From Xenoacremonium recifei (Eukaryota > Ascomycota > Sordariomycetes > Hypocreales > Nectriaceae): 64,000 nt of DNA. Of the stretch, positions 43,872 to 57,072 are shown piece after piece; the stretch's first letter is position 1, and each line of letters begins with the position of its first letter. The notes below the pieces were generated by a model. It was not told the origin of the DNA. It did not search any database and saw only the letters and a list, made by a program, of their open reading frames with translations. The stretch covers positions 434,001-498,000 of the forward strand of contig WOFQ01000021.1 in assembly GCA_012184525.1 (NCBI GenBank). The letters run 5' to 3'. Position numbers and translations under genes: made by a program.

Positions 43872-44412
43872 ATTGATACTGGATGATGTGAAGTGACAGC
43901 TAAGCTAGCACAGCTTATAATCGGTAGATTCTGCTCAGCTTCAGGTCGTAACTTTGTGGTAGGATAAAGAAATTGCTAGATTTCAGTTCGTTGTGGCTGG
44001 CCTGTGATAATAAGGAAACTTGATGAGGCAGGCGCGAGGGGTTGCTTGGCCACACCGGCTGATGACGTGCCCCACCCGCATAAGTTACGAACTAAGCCAC
44101 CTGAACCCTGATTTGCCACAACCTTTTTGATGTCAGCCACGTTTGCAAGCCACAACTAGGCTCCACAGCTTAAATCTTCGACATTTGGCTCTAGGGTAGA
44201 TGACAATAGAAGCTCCAGCTGAGCTAGAAATGTTGTTGACAGCTCGTCAATTGCTCTTTTTGATGAGTTTATCCGTGACTCAATCTACTGGGGTGAGGAT
44301 GGCTCAGACATCTCACTGATCTGCACACCGGCTCATTCGTTTTGCCGGCCTGGTCTCCTCCATGGTGACGACAACAGCCAGGTGCTGACGTACCCATGAA
44401 ATAGGCATCAAC
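43872..44412. promoter_or_regulatory. Divergent promoter region of CUE5 and the DEAH helicase
   Basis: 541 bp between two start codons on opposite strands. Includes an AT-rich part near 43910-43990. No strong individual motif was identified. Confidence 0.5.
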
Positions 44413-46487
44413 ATGGCGGACATTGACCTTGACTCCTCCTTCATACCGGCTCTGCACAAGCCCCCGGCTTTGCTGCCCATTGCCAGGCACCGAGACAGCC
44501 TTCTCTATGTCATCGAGACTCACCCAATCACGATAGTAATTGGGCAGACTGGGTCCGGAAAGACGACACAAATCCCCCAATTTTTGGAACAGGCTGGATG
44601 GTGTTCAGACGGCAAGGTCATTGCTGTAACTCAGGTGTGTGATCCTCTGTCCCAAAGGAACCCTAGCAGCCTATTGACCATGGGTAGCCTCGTCGAGTAG
44701 CAGCCACGACGGTTGCTCTGCGTGTGGCAGAAGAAGTCGGCTGTGAGATTGGTAAAGAGGTTGGATACTCGATTCGATTTGAAGATGTCACCTCCGAGAC
44801 GACACGGATCAAGTTCCTCACAGATGGACTCCTCATTAGAGAAGCCCTCGTGGACCCCCTACTGACTCGCTATTCTGTCATCATGGTAGATGAAGCCCAC
44901 GAGAGGTCAATTAGCACAGATATCCTGTTGGGTCTTCTGAAGAAGATACGGAGGAAGCGACCGGATCTTCGCATCATCATTAGCAGCGCCACACTCCAGG
45001 CAAAGGAATTCCTTGACTTTTTCACACAGACCAGTGAAGAGCAGCCGAAGAAGGACAATGCGAGTGATGACACAAACCTTGCGACTATCATCAGCATCGA
45101 AGGGAGGACGTACCCCATCGATATTCTATACCTTGAGTCGCCGGCTGAGGACTACGTGGAGAAGGCTATCAACACTGTGTTTGACATACACACGCAAGAA
45201 GGAGAGGGCGACATATTAGTCTTCTTAACCGGCCGCGAGGAGATAGACAATGCAGTTCAGGCTGTTTCTGAGCGGATGCTGGACCTGGATAAGAGACATG
45301 GACCCCTTTCACCGCTACCCCTCTACGCTGGCCTCACGAGCGAGCAGCAAATGTACGTGTTCGACAAACCACCGGAGGGGACGCGGAAGGTGGTTTTCTC
45401 AACGAACATTGCCGAAGCGTCAGTCACCATCGACGGAATCGTCTACGTCGTGGATACAGGGTTTGTGAAGCTCAGAGCCTATAACCCTCGAACCGGCATC
45501 GATTCTCTTACAGCAACACCAATTTCAAAAGCTGCAGCATCGCAGAGGGCAGGCCGAGCTGGCCGAACACGGCCGGGAAAATGCTTCCGACTCTACACCG
45601 AGGATAGCTTTCAGGCGCTTCCCCAGCAGAACATCCCCGAGCTCCAAAGGTCAAACTTGGCCCCGGTCATCCTACAGCTCAAGGCTCTTGGAATCGACAA
45701 TATTGTTCGATTCGATTTCCTGACACCTCCGCCTTCAGAGCTTGTGTCGAAAGCGCTCGAACTGCTCTATGCGCTTGGAGCACTCGACGAATATGCCAAA
45801 CTCACACGGCCGCTCGGGTCGAGGATGGCTGAGCTGGCAGTCGAGCCAATGATGGCCAAGACTCTTCTCTCAGCAAAAGAATTTGGCTGTCTGAGCGAAA
45901 TGTTGACTATTGCAGCCATGACAAGCTTGGGAGGGAGTGTTTGGTTTCACCATGACGGAGAAAAGAAACGGATGGAGACGTCTAGAAGGAAGTTTGCCGT
46001 GGAGGAAGGCGACCATCTCACCCTCCTAAACGCCTATCAAGCCTTTGTCACAAAGGGCAAAAAGGAGGCCAAGTTTTGCCGAGATAACCACCTCAACTAC
46101 AAGTCCATGGCCAAGGCAGTTAGCATACGGGCGCAGCTAAAGCGTTATCTCGAGCGATTTAGCATCAATGTCGACGAGACTCTCGCGGGCCCCGCCTCGG
46201 ACAACGCTCGCAAAGCAGAGCAGATTCGCCGATGCCTCACGGCGGGCTACTTCGCCCACGCCGCAAGGATGCAGCCCGATGGCACGTTTCGAAACGTTGA
46301 GGGCGGCACGATACTACATGCGCACCCGACTTCGCTCATGTTCAACCGCAAGGCGGACTGGGTGATATTCCACGAGGTTATGGAAACGAGCAACAAGATA
46401 TTTATCCACGATATCACCAAGATCGAGAAGAGTTGGTTGACCGAGTATGCTCCTGAGTTCTACAAGCTGTCGGACAAAAGGGGATGA
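44413..46487 (+). CDS. DEAH-box RNA helicase, DHX35-like
   Basis: Exons 44413-44634 and 44688-46487; the product is 673 aa. Motif I is GQTGSGKTTQ (44-53), motif Ia PRRVAATTVA directly after the splice, motif II DEAH (142-145) in MVDEAHERS, motif III SAT (174-176), and motif VI ASQRAGRAGRTRPGKCFRLY. The winged-helix, ratchet and OB-fold parts follow (QRSNLAPVILQLKALGI, IAAMTSLGGSVW, GYFAHAARMQPDGTFRN). The N-terminus is very short before motif I, unlike Prp2/16/22/43 with long extensions. Overall length and the DFLTPPPSELVSKALELLYA region point to DHX35, a helicase found with catalytic spliceosomes. Assignment within the DEAH family is by resemblance. Confidence 0.87.
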
Positions 46488-49107
46488 ATGATGGAGAGCT
46501 TGGGTTGTATCTTGGATAAACAGGTTTTCTCCGCTCTTCGAAACCGGAGCGTCGGAGCGGGCTGCCGCTGCTTGGGGTAGTGACATATTGGATCAAGGAT
46601 ATAGGTATGAGAGGGGCACTGGAAAAACAAATGCGTTGGTCGAAGACGAAGGATGTTGTGATGGTTTCATTATGGGCCAGGTTATTTGGGTCAAGGTCAA
46701 CTTCCTCACATTAAAGACGCATAGGTAACAGTTCTGCGCAATATAGGGGCAATGGGCCATTCTGCTGTGGTGCGGCATCGCCGTCTGAGTTAAAATTATT
46801 GTTGGAGTTGCATTGTCTTGAGCAAGAGCCCGAGGGGCACGCAGTGACATATCCTACCATGCTTGGACACTCCGTCTCATTACTCCAAGTCAACAATGAC
46901 CTCCGTCCAAAACTGCGGTGCCGGTGCCAGTGATTAGTGGCAATGCGTCCCGGACGGAATGCAAGGGGGCAGTTCAAGATGCAAGACAGCACTTGTCTCT
47001 CGATGCTAGCCTCGATGGGGCGATTTGGTCGCATGGAAGTGGCAGGTCGTGGGCGGAAGGCCGAGCCCGGGTCACTGGCGCCGGCTCTGCTTGTGAACAG
47101 ACGGACGAATGATTAATGAGCTGTATGAATGAGCGCAGACGGTTCATGCGGGCGGAGAAGATATGAGCAGGAGTGCTGCTAACGTCGGAGGATGCTGGAT
47201 CTCGCCAGGAACCTTGCCTCGACTTGAGATTGTCTCCTCATCTCGGGGCCCTGGCGGTAATAATAACAACTGCGTCGCGATGTCTCGACTCTGGCCGGTA
47301 CTTGTGAAGATCATGTCTCGCCGCGACGGGCCTGAGCCGAGATCCTTGATAACGGAAGCCGATGGTGAGCCTCACAGGTGGCGTACGTCACGCTCTGAAA
47401 AAAGACCGAGTCGACGATGGGCCTCGCGGGTCTATTGAAGCAACGGTTGCACTGCTAAGACAGTCGGTGCGCATAAGTGCGAGCATAAGTGCGGTGGGAA
47501 GATTAATGTAAACATCGTGGTGTTGGATTGAAGTCGAATGAGTTGGGCGACCAGGGGTTCCGCTGGGGAGCAGGCGATCGTGTGGCTAAGGCAAAAGGGG
47601 CATTAGTGCCAGGGGCGCAATCGGCACAAGCACAGTGCAGATGATACCCGCTGGCACAGAGATGCCGCGCCCTGACAACGCAGAAATTACAGTGTGCAGC
47701 TCGCTATTTACAGGCCTGGCCACTGTCCTAGCGTCGTCGCCTCCCCCACCTGCAGACCGCGTACCTGCATCAGACCCTCTCGGCTGCTGAACGCCCCCTG
47801 GAAGAGTTCCCCTTTCCAGGGCTCTCCACCGCCATAGCGTCGCCCCAGCCGCCGCCCCGTCGAGCCATGGACCACTGGCAGACGCCTCTTATGCAGGTCA
47901 CGACGTGGAGGATCTGGGCCTTGTGCAGCCGCTGTGCAGACGCTGTGCAGCAGTCTGGGCGGGGGCCGGCGCTAATTGGGCTCTGGAAATTGCACGTTCG
48001 ACTCGCCTGGACGGTGGTTCAGGTTTTTCTTCGCTTCCCCTCTTGCCCCTGTCGAGCTCTGCCATCCTGGTCGGTGTGGCTCTGAGTGGGCAGCTGGCTG
48101 ATGAGGCCCCTCCCGTACCACCTTCCATGGATTGCTCCTGGGTGCCAAGTGCTCTGAGGGAGGCAAGGAGGAAGCAACCTGCCCTGCTGTGATCTGGGCT
48201 GGCCCGGACCCTCTTCCAAGGAACATGGAAAGCACCACCCCGTCCAGGCGTCCCCACTCCTCAATTTCTCCTCTTCGGCCAATGAGCATCGCGCATTCGC
48301 CGCCCTGGACTACTGCTTCACTGGCCCTCCCACTGTCGTAGCTCCCTGTACGCCTGTAACTGCCCTGAACTGGGGGGACCTGGGCCCCGGGGGCTTCCAT
48401 TTCCAGCGGGCGGTGCCTGTGGCCGGGCCTCGAGGCTGGGCCCTGGAACTCGCTCTCGTTCCAGACCCCGTCTTCTGCACCTCCTCCTCCTCCTTCTCTT
48501 CTCTCCATCCCTCCTCGACAACTGTCGACCGACGGCAGCATCTCGTCCTAGAACTGCCTGCCAGCGGGCTCGTCATTCGTTTTTTGTTGTCTGTCAAGCT
48601 CTTAGTCATTCTTTATTCTTTGTTCGCTGCGATCGCCTCACTCACTTAATCGATCCCACGACCTTTCACTCCTTTGAGAAACGCCCCGTTCGACGCCAAG
48701 GCACGAGTATTGCCCATCAATACAGCCTCACACGACACCGCGTTACACACTCACTTTTTGCTCGCCTGGCACGATTGGCAAATCTTTGGCATATTCAGGA
48801 CTTCCTGTTGCTGTATCTAATTTTTGATTTTCTTTGCTGGTTTCCGACGACAAGTTTTCGACCGATCGACTCGTTCACTGCGCCTCCCTTTCTCAAGTCG
48901 ACGCTGTCTTTTGACGATCTCACCAACACCAAATTTCCTAAATTCTAATGGTCATGAGAGTTGGACTTGGATCTAATTTGCGGAAACATTAATTACACCA
49001 ACACCCCTTTTTGGCATTTTTGGATTTGTTCTTGGAGGAATCGTCTTGTTGAGCCGCAACCTATGCACTACGCGATAGTCGACATCAGCACGCCATAACC
49101 TTTGATC
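46488..49107. other. 2.6-kb intergenic region and probable long leader
   Basis: Helicase 3' region followed by the upstream region of the next membrane-protein gene. Bases 48470-48960 are pyrimidine-rich and AT-rich in patches, as in long fungal leaders. Open frames (47898-48541 on the minus strand) show no domain. Confidence 0.55.
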
Positions 49108-51531
49108 ATGGAGCTCACTCGCCTCGACGGCTACCGGCTGAAGCCGCGGATCAATCTTGATCTCGATGTTCCGACCGTTGAGCCCTCGGAAACAGTCGCC
49201 GAGCCCACCACGATTCACAGCTTCCTCTTCCGCCGCGAAAAGTGCAAGTCGACTCAGGAATCCGACACCTGCGAGAAGCCTGTCGGCAGCATGACCGTAC
49301 CAATTGTCCTAGCAGTCGTGTATGTCGCGAGAGCATCGAATATTTTTGTGAGGTACCTGATGCTAATCTGTGTAGTATTCCCTGCATTCTCATCGCTTGT
49401 TTTCTGTTCTATCTCCATCGGAGAAACATGGCCCGTCAAAGGATGGAGGATATTCAAGACCCTCACAAGAGCCTGGACTTTGGAGTCGCCGCCAATGGCA
49501 ACGCGGCTCCCCCGAAGAAGGGCAACCGGAAGAGCTTGTTTCTGACGAGCATGGGGGAGAAGGGTGGATCTCACAGCAAGAAACAGCTCTCGATGGACAT
49601 GAACCTCTCATCCCCTTACCTTCTTCCCCCTGGGCTCCAGCAGTCTCGGGAATCTCTTCACTCCTTGGCTCGCACGCTTGGTCCCGACACTCAGGATCCC
49701 TACCAGATTGTGCCCACGTACACCAACAGCGAGACAGGGTCTATGAGATCCTTCAACCCTCACAAAGATACGACGTCCTCCCTCTACACTAAACGCATGT
49801 CAACCATGACCGGAAGATCAGTCCCCCATTCTAGGATGGGCCAGCCTCGACAAGATAGCTTCCCGAAGTCTCCCATCTCTCCCGCAGACAGCAACAATGT
49901 CGACCCTTTCGCCACACCCAAGATGCCCGAACCAGCTGTCAAGACGTCTTCGCCCGTCGAGACTGAATCCCCTGTTCTCCCCGTCAAGCCAATCGTTCCT
50001 GAGATTGGTGTGATCTCCGACTTTGATGAGAAGATGGATTATCACAGTTATGACGTCCCCGAAATTCGAGCTCCTTCTCCAGCCAGGACCAAATCGCCTC
50101 CCGCGGCTCATCCGTTTGAGCTCCCGGCTGGCCCAGTCGTCGGCGATATTGGCATGGCTCAGAGTGATGATTTCCCCCTCCCACCCAACAAGCAGCAGCA
50201 TGACACTACTGGACTCGGCCTGAACTTTGATCTTCCAACTATTGCATCTCCTCAAATCGGCACTGCTCATGATGGACCTATGTCTGCTCCTCTCGAGTCT
50301 CAACATCAGCAAGACTATGACTATCATGAGTACCAGCCTGAAATCCAAACCTCAGAGTACTATGATCTTGATGAGTATGACCGTGGTCGTTCGGCTGAAA
50401 GGGCCGACTCTCCCACACAAGGTCCTCAGCAGCAGGGCCTCGGTGTGCCTCAGCAGAACACCAAGCGACTGTCGGTTGGCTTCCGACCTTTGCCCCCGGA
50501 TGAGATTAATGAGTCTGAAGACCCCGAGTACCGAGCCAACCGGATTCGATCATTCTATAAGGAGTACTTTGACGATTCCAAGGAGGCACCACCGCCTATG
50601 CCCCCAATGCCCCGGCAAGGGGGCGGCGGTCCGGATTACTATGAGGATTACGATCAGAGCTATCTCGGAGAAGCTGCCGCCTACTTCGATCCCGAAACGA
50701 ACGCTTTCGTCATGCCGTACGCAGAGCCGGTTACTCGCCGTGCGATGACCCCTCCTCCGTCGGGTCGCTTCCGCGGAGGACCTGGTGGTCCCGGACCTCG
50801 TGGCCCAGGCGGACCGAGACGCCCTCACGGCCCTCACGGTTCCCTTGGAGGCATGAGTCTTCCCGGTGGACCTCGTGGTCGTCCTCGTGCTGGCTCAGCA
50901 GCCTACGGACGGGCCCCATCCGGTATGAGCTCTCGTGCCGGATCTTCCTTTGGACCTCGACCCGATTCATCGGCTTCTGCTCGGTTCCGACAACCTCCTA
51001 AGAAGAAGGGGCCACCGCCAGCTCCCCTCACAACCCTACCCACTCCCTCGAAGCTCCGAGACGACTCCTTTGCCATCATGGGCGCCATTGACTTTGCTCC
51101 TCCGACCACATTCAAAGATACGGCTGCGGGCAGATCCCAGAGCCCGCTCGGTGAGAGGCGGCCATACTCGCCGGCTGTGCCTGCGCACAACCCTCTTGTC
51201 ACAGCATTTGATGAGCTGGCCGCTCTCCCAAGCCCGTGAGTAAAACTTGCCACAACACTCTAAATGACATGCTAATGTGAAATGTAGTCACTTGCTCCGG
51301 AAGTCTAGTACCTTCACAGGTCTTGACTTTGCGCCCCCGAAGAAGTTCCGCGATCCTGATGAGATGAGCGACGCCGGCAGCATTCGAAGCAACCGCAGCG
51401 GAATCTCGGCCGCACAGCTCGGAGCCATCCGGGGTGGCGCCGGTCGTGTCAGCCGACTGCCCGGCGACACCGTCTTCACGCAAGCAGCACTGCAGGATCA
51501 GTTGAAGCCTCAATGGGGCATGCGTCCATGA
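49108..51531 (+). CDS. Proline-rich single-pass membrane protein, function unknown
   Basis: Exons 49108-49319, 49376-51235 and 51288-51531; the product is 771 aa. There is no signal peptide. A short N-terminal part has two cysteines (RREKCKSTQESDTCEKP). It precedes one membrane helix at about 64-86 (VPIVLAVVIPCILIACFLFY) followed by LHRRN, which suggests N-out, C-in. The helix is interrupted by intron 1. The long cytosolic tail is Pro/Ser/Gly-rich with PHKSLDFG near the membrane, SFYKEYFDDSKE in mid-tail, a GGPGGPGPRGPGG stretch, and repeated phospho-like sites (SPADS, TPPPSGR). FAPPTTFKD and FAPPKKFRDPDE form a duplicated motif. It resembles an uncharacterised fungal family; a role in polarity or signalling is only a guess. 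Confidence 0.8.
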
Positions 51532-54500
51532 GGCGGATACTAGTCGTCTTCTTGTGTTTGACATTGCATTAGATCACAGCGTGCGCCGGGGCCGGGTCAA
51601 TTTGTTTCAGTCAAGTCTTTTCATCCTTTGGGAGTCGCCGCCGTCACTTTCTTTTCACTTCACCGGAGTAATTCAGGGTCCATGATGACTTGTCAAATTT
51701 GTTTCCCAATGGGGTCTCTCGCGAAGGCAGAGACCTCTGTCGAGGCTTTGCATATAGAACGGGGAGGAAAACTACAACGACTATCTAGATGACGACTGCC
51801 GCTTGGACAGATCGTATGTCCGGCGGTTTTGTATATAGGTCTCAATTGCACATGGTGTTGAAGCGCTCAACACTGGAATCTATCTTGTGACTCTGTTGTT
51901 TCTTTTTGTGTGTTGATTAAGTGAGATACAAATCAAGACATGATGAACAGGCCAGTCAAATGAGTGATGCATGTCTTCCTGGCAAGGAAAGGGGGATCAT
52001 TAACCACCAGTCCACAATGACGTTCCGAAGCCATACGGAGTTTTAGAATAGGTCACTCGGCAGCTCTGGATGTAACTGGCTGGATGGCAACAACTGAGCT
52101 GGGCTGAGCCAGGCACAGGCACAGGCGCAGGTACGGAATGCACAGAACAGGATAGGCACGCGATCAGCATCTATTTTTATCACAACTAGCTGTGGGGGTG
52201 TGAGGTTGGGTTTTCGGTCGATTATCTGTGGCGACTCTTTCTCGAGACATGGCAAGTTTCGCTGATCGGCTTTCTGCGAAAGATACAGGATGGGATATAT
52301 GAAGGTCATTGAATGGTGGTTTCCGGCTCGGACGTCACATGCGGAGGCGTGGAAGTGTGTTGGCAATCCCACAATCCGGAGATGAGACCAATAACACGGG
52401 TAATATAGAAGGTCTCATCGACGTCCCGTTTGGCTGAAGATCCGCTGGGGTAGCGTGCATCCGCATACGTACGTCCACAAAATGTGCTGATAGCAGTCCG
52501 TATTATACGGAGCAGACTCCAGGGCTGCCAAGGCCAGAACCGGTTTACCGACAGCTTTTTTGCCTCATCGATACGACTGTTCTTGGGTTTCTCCGTGTGC
52601 GATCTGGAAGCTCAAACTGTAACCTTGATGGAGGATCGGACGGGTCTCCGCAAAAGAAGCAGCCAACGCAGGGAACCTCGTATCGGGGGGTGGCTTGACG
52701 GTCTGGCTGGGGCCTATCACGGGCCTTGAGCTGGGTCAATGGGTCGACCGTTTGGCAACGCATTCGCCATCCGTCTCGTGGCCGGGACCAGATCTTGGGT
52801 CAGGCACGTATGTATGTCTGGGAGTTTGCAGGCCGCGTGCGTGAACGGGAGGCATCGAACCCGCTTGGGACTTTGGAAGCGACGAGAGATTGGCAGTGGG
52901 ACAGCCTGCGATGCTGTGCCGCGGGATATGCCCTGCAAGGTGAAAGGCGAGGTCAGGCACAGGGCACCGTTGGAGGGAATCTCATGTAAGACGGAGCGAG
53001 TGTGCGGCGACGGTGGCCCCGGCGAGCGAGTCGGGAGGCCGTAGAGAAGGGCCGTTGTCACTGCAGCGCCTCCTCCGATTGTTATCCTTGTTGTTCGTTG
53101 TTGCTGCTGCTGCTGTCATTGTCGCTCGCTGGATTGCTGTGCCCCATCTCTGATAAAATAACAATTGGCAGGTATGAAGACAGGAGAACAATGAGCTGAA
53201 GGAGCTGGAGGTCAATTTTACGGGCAATCTTAGACGGCAGCCACGACCGCCGTCAACCAAGGTACCTTCCCGAGTCCGCGGGCTCCTCACCAGCGATCCT
53301 TCCTTCCCCATTCTGTCTGGGCGTTGGGATTCATCGCTGCCTCCATTCTTCCGTCTCGTCTCATCCAATTCTTCTCCTCTTCATCATCGCCGTCGCCAGC
53401 GAGGCTTTTTGTCCCCTTCGCTCTGCACTTTGCTGTTGTCCTGCGCCACAATTTTTTTTGTGTCTATCTCGCTCCTTCTTCAGCCGACCTCTCATTCGAC
53501 ACCTGCGTCTGTCCTGCGTCTCTGCTTACTGGCAGCATCCTGGCCAGCCCTGTTGCCAGGCCACGACCCTGCGCTATCGATCAGCTAAAAGTACCGCGAC
53601 TAAAGAGGCCAACCTCGACTAGCCTGCCCCCCTAGACTGCTAGAGCTTCTCGTTTCAGCAGAGGAGGCCCCATCTTCGACGCTGAAGGTGGTCGCTTGCG
53701 TCTCTTTCTCACGCTCTGTCGCTGCGCCGGCTCCGCCTCTCCTCGTGCAGCCGCGACACCATTTCGAAACGCCATTTTTCCCTTTCTCCCTCCCCTTCGC
53801 CTCGCCTCGCCTCGCCTGCGTCGTCCCTTTCTGCGTGTGCCTTCCCTCCCTTTTTCGCCGCTCGTCTCTCGATCCCGCGCGTTAGTCGTTCAATCGCCCT
53901 CCCGTCGAATCCTCGCTGCCGCTGTCGAAACCCATAGGTACGTATTGCCTCCCGATCTGCACATTCGCCTACAGTATTGGTCCGCCCCCCTTGGTCGATG
54001 GCGTCTTGCGCGTGGATGGTGGTGGTGGTCTGGCGTTTGGGTGTACTCGATGCTGCACACTGTGCTGCGCTGTCCTGCTGCGGCAACCTGCGATGATGAC
54101 CCGAGAGATGGGACGGCCGCTGCACGTTCTCACGGCCTCGACGCTCGAATGGCTGGCTGCAGGTCTATCAGCCCGCCTCAGCTCTCGTTGCCATGCATCA
54201 ACCCGCGCAGCCGTCTCCAGTCCAGTGCTCTCAGCCGCCACCCTCCTCCACCCTCCCCTTCGCGGGCCTTCGCTGCAGTTTATCGATGGCTCCATCGCAA
54301 ACACCACCAAAATATTGTCGTCCACATTCCACACTCTCACCACAGCTTCTCCATCGCCGTTTCAACGACACCTCCCTTCCAGCCATCGATTAATGCTGGA
54401 CCCCCGACCATCTGACCACTTCCATCCGATTCTCCCTCTCTCTCCGTCTCCTTCGCGCTTCACGTCACCTCTCTCACCGTCTCATTGCGCTCCCGTGTCC

Positions 54501-54573
54501 ATGGGAGTCTCATGTTGCTGACATGTTCCTTCACTTCAGGCAGTTTCCCAGCCTGTCCTCGGACGACTTCGCC
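51532..54573. other. 3-kb intergenic region with probable leader intron
   Basis: No supported gene. The right part (53690-53890) is strongly pyrimidine-rich. A GTACGT donor near 53939 and a GCTGAC...CTTCAG acceptor ending at 54539 fit a leader intron of about 600 nt just before the next gene; this would remove the ATG at 54523. The frame 53696-54415 is low-complexity and not called. Confidence 0.5.
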
Positions 54574-55848
54574 ATGTCCGGCAACGCGACGGGCGCGGGC
54601 ACGCCCACCGAAGCAGCCTCGAGTCCAGTTGCCGCAACCACAAGCCCGGCAGCTGCGACGACGGCTGCAGCAGCTTCCACAACCGCAGCGGCTGCTCCTA
54701 CCTCAGATGCCGCATCATCAGTTGTAGCATCTCCAAGCAGCAGTAGTGTAGCCCAAGCGACAACATCTGCAGCCCCTGCTTCCAGCACAACGACATCTAC
54801 CACGTCGACGACAAGCACCTCGACAACACCATCTAGCACTTCCACCACATCAGAGACGCCTTCGACCTCCTCAGCTGCTCTGACCACCTCCGCCCAAGCT
54901 ACTACCAGTGCGGCTGCGTCCACCTCCGCCAATCCAGCTTCTACCTCGAGCCCAGACCTGTCTACCTCCGTGGTCACAGTTACCCCAAGTGATGGAACCA
55001 GCGCTCAGACCAGTGTTGTTCTGGTGACCGCCACATCAACGCAGGGCAACGCAGCTTCGGAAACTGTTTCTTCGTCTGGGACATCGACGGCCACTCCCAT
55101 CGATCCTTCGGGAAGCTCAGGTGGAGGTCTTAGTCAGAAGAGCAAAGTCGCCATTGGTGTCGTCGTTCCCATTGCCGCAATTGCAATTTTGGCACTGGTT
55201 GGTCTATTCTGGTGGAAGAAACGCCGTGCACGCCAGGAAGCCGCAGAGGAGCGACGGAAGGAAGTTGAGGATTACTCTTACAACCCCAATGCTGACCCGA
55301 CCATTCCGAACGTCATGAGCGGCGACGGTTCTTACGAGATGAGAGAAGATGGATCTGCTGGGTACCGAGGCTGGGGTAACACGACTACGGTTGCTGGTTC
55401 TTCTACTGGCCGAAAAGCCTCGACTACGATGTCGGGTGGTGTCACTGGCCAAGCCTATTCGGATGCTGCCTCGCCTACCCGTGCAAACATGTCGGATGCG
55501 CCTCTTATGGATGGAAGCCAATCGCCCGAGGGCGAGATTCTGGGTGTTATGGGACCGTCGACTGCGAACAACCGGGGGGCTGACGTCCATCGTGGCCCTT
55601 CCAATGCTTCGTCGTCTTATAGCGCGGCTGCTAGGTCCGACAACTCTGATGGCGCAGGTGTGCCTTACGGTGCCGGCGGCACATACTACGATCAGTATGC
55701 CCAGAACAACCCCTACACCGACAACGGTTTCCAGCAGAGCTCTTCAGGACAACCTGTCATCCGAGACAACCCAGCACGCCGCAACACACGTATCGAGAAC
55801 CCGTCGCACTATCCTCAACAAAGCGCCGGTATCTCGCAAAACTTTTAA
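54574..55848 (+). CDS. Ser/Thr-rich single-pass surface protein, Mid2/Wsc-like
   Basis: 424 aa from the ATG at 54574 (MSGNATGAGTPTEAASSP). An ATG 51 bases earlier lies in what looks like an intron end, so it was not used. Residues 1 to about 190 are almost entirely Ser, Thr and Ala, as in heavily O-mannosylated wall sensors. Residues about 191-213 (KVAIGVVVPIAAIAILALVG LFWW) are the membrane helix, followed by KKRRARQEAAEERRKE. The cytosolic tail has Tyr/Asn/Gly-rich stretches (GGTYYDQYAQNNPYTDNGFQ). There is no signal peptide or WSC cysteine domain, so the helix may act as a reverse signal-anchor. Mid2/Wsc proteins report wall stress to Rho1 and the cell-wall MAP kinase path; this function is inferred from architecture. 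Confidence 0.78.
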   Translation: MSGNATGAGTPTEAASSPVAATTSPAAATTAAAASTTAAAAPTSDAASSVVASPSSSSVAQATTSAAPASSTTTSTTSTTSTSTTPSSTSTTSETPSTSSAALTTSAQATTSAAASTSANPASTSSPDLSTSVVTVTPSDGTSAQTSVVLVTATSTQGNAASETVSSSGTSTATPIDPSGSSGGGLSQKSKVAIGVVVPIAAIAILALVGLFWWKKRRARQEAAEERRKEVEDYSYNPNADPTIPNVMSGDGSYEMREDGSAGYRGWGNTTTVAGSSTGRKASTTMSGGVTGQAYSDAASPTRANMSDAPLMDGSQSPEGEILGVMGPSTANNRGADVHRGPSNASSSYSAAARSDNSDGAGVPYGAGGTYYDQYAQNNPYTDNGFQQSSSGQPVIRDNPARRNTRIENPSHYPQQSAGISQNF

Positions 55849-57072
55849 CACGTTTCTGTCGAGTTTCCTGTCTAACCGGTGTCTGGGTTGTTTGAACAGC
55901 TTCTGATTTTTCGGCTGCTCCATTTTTGGTCTATTATTTTATTACTATCAGAGATACCCGCCTCCTGCCGTATCTTCTCTCGCCAGGAAGCGGTGCCGTC
56001 GCCTGGCGTTCTGCATTGTTTTTTCTTGGCATTGTTTCTTGACGAGGGATATTCTTATACGAACATCCGATATACAACCAACCAAACCATCTTACCGCCT
56101 AATCACTCATTCAACACCACAACCACCACGGAGCCTTTTTCTCCTCTCCAAAAAGTTTCAAAATTTTTGCAAAAGAGAAAAAAATCCGTCGACTTTCCCT
56201 TAACCGCAATTTCCTTTTCCATTTCTATCTGCTAGAGAGTCGACGAAAAAAACAACCTGGAGGCGGACCACTCCCCCCCCGCCGCAGTGCTTATACAACG
56301 AGATGAAGATATCTGTACATACGATGAACGGCATAGCGGATTTCGAGAAGAAGAGAGCTCGGACTTTGTTTATTTTTACTCTGTTTCTGTTATTATTATC
56401 CACCAGGGGTTGGGAGTAATGGGGAGGGAGGTAGATACAGCGTCGATCTTGGGGTGTAGTTGAGGGGGTTGATGAATGGGAGGACGTAGATAGAGATGAT
56501 ACGGTACATAGGCAGCGAATGTGAATTGGAAAGCTACTGCTATACTGTATGCAAGACTTGTTCTTCTGACAGCTCGGGATGACGTCGTGGTGAGAACTTG
56601 AAGCTTGTCAAGCGGCACTGGCGGCATCCCATTGGAATGTTGTGTCTAAGACAACAAATGTTTAAATCGAGTACACGAACGCGTAAATAAACAAATACTG
56701 ATGAAACACGGGACAACGAGAGATCTCACTTTGAATCTCAAGCAGCGGATATTACGTGAATTCAAAACCCATCGAGAACCACCTCAGCAGTCTCAACGGG
56801 GACTAAGAGTGCATATGTATATACAAAGAACCATAAGCCGCCTCTAAAACAAAAGATCGAGGCTTTTTTCCCCTGATGAATGAACGGATCCCCCTAAACT
56901 CCAGACTGACATGCTGTACCGAGTACTCGTGATATGCCGACAGCCAAGACAAAACAAAAGCAAACAAGACACCTCGCGGGTGGTCTAAGCGCCGGTTCCG
57001 TGCGTCCCCAACTCCAAAGCTTGCCATGGAAAATCACAAAACAGAGGAAAGAATGGTGTGTCGTCAGACAAA
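55849..57072. other. Convergent 3' region, 1.2 kb
   Basis: Between the Mid2-like gene and the leftward coiled-coil gene. AT-rich, as expected for two 3' untranslated regions. No gene seen. Confidence 0.55.

Noticed and set aside
52853..52867. tRNA-like GGTTCGATGCC word on the minus strand
   Set aside because: The T-stem does not pair and no cloverleaf can be drawn.
53696..54415. 239-codon frame in the 5' region of the Mid2-like gene
   Set aside because: Translation of a pyrimidine tract; probable leader and leader intron.
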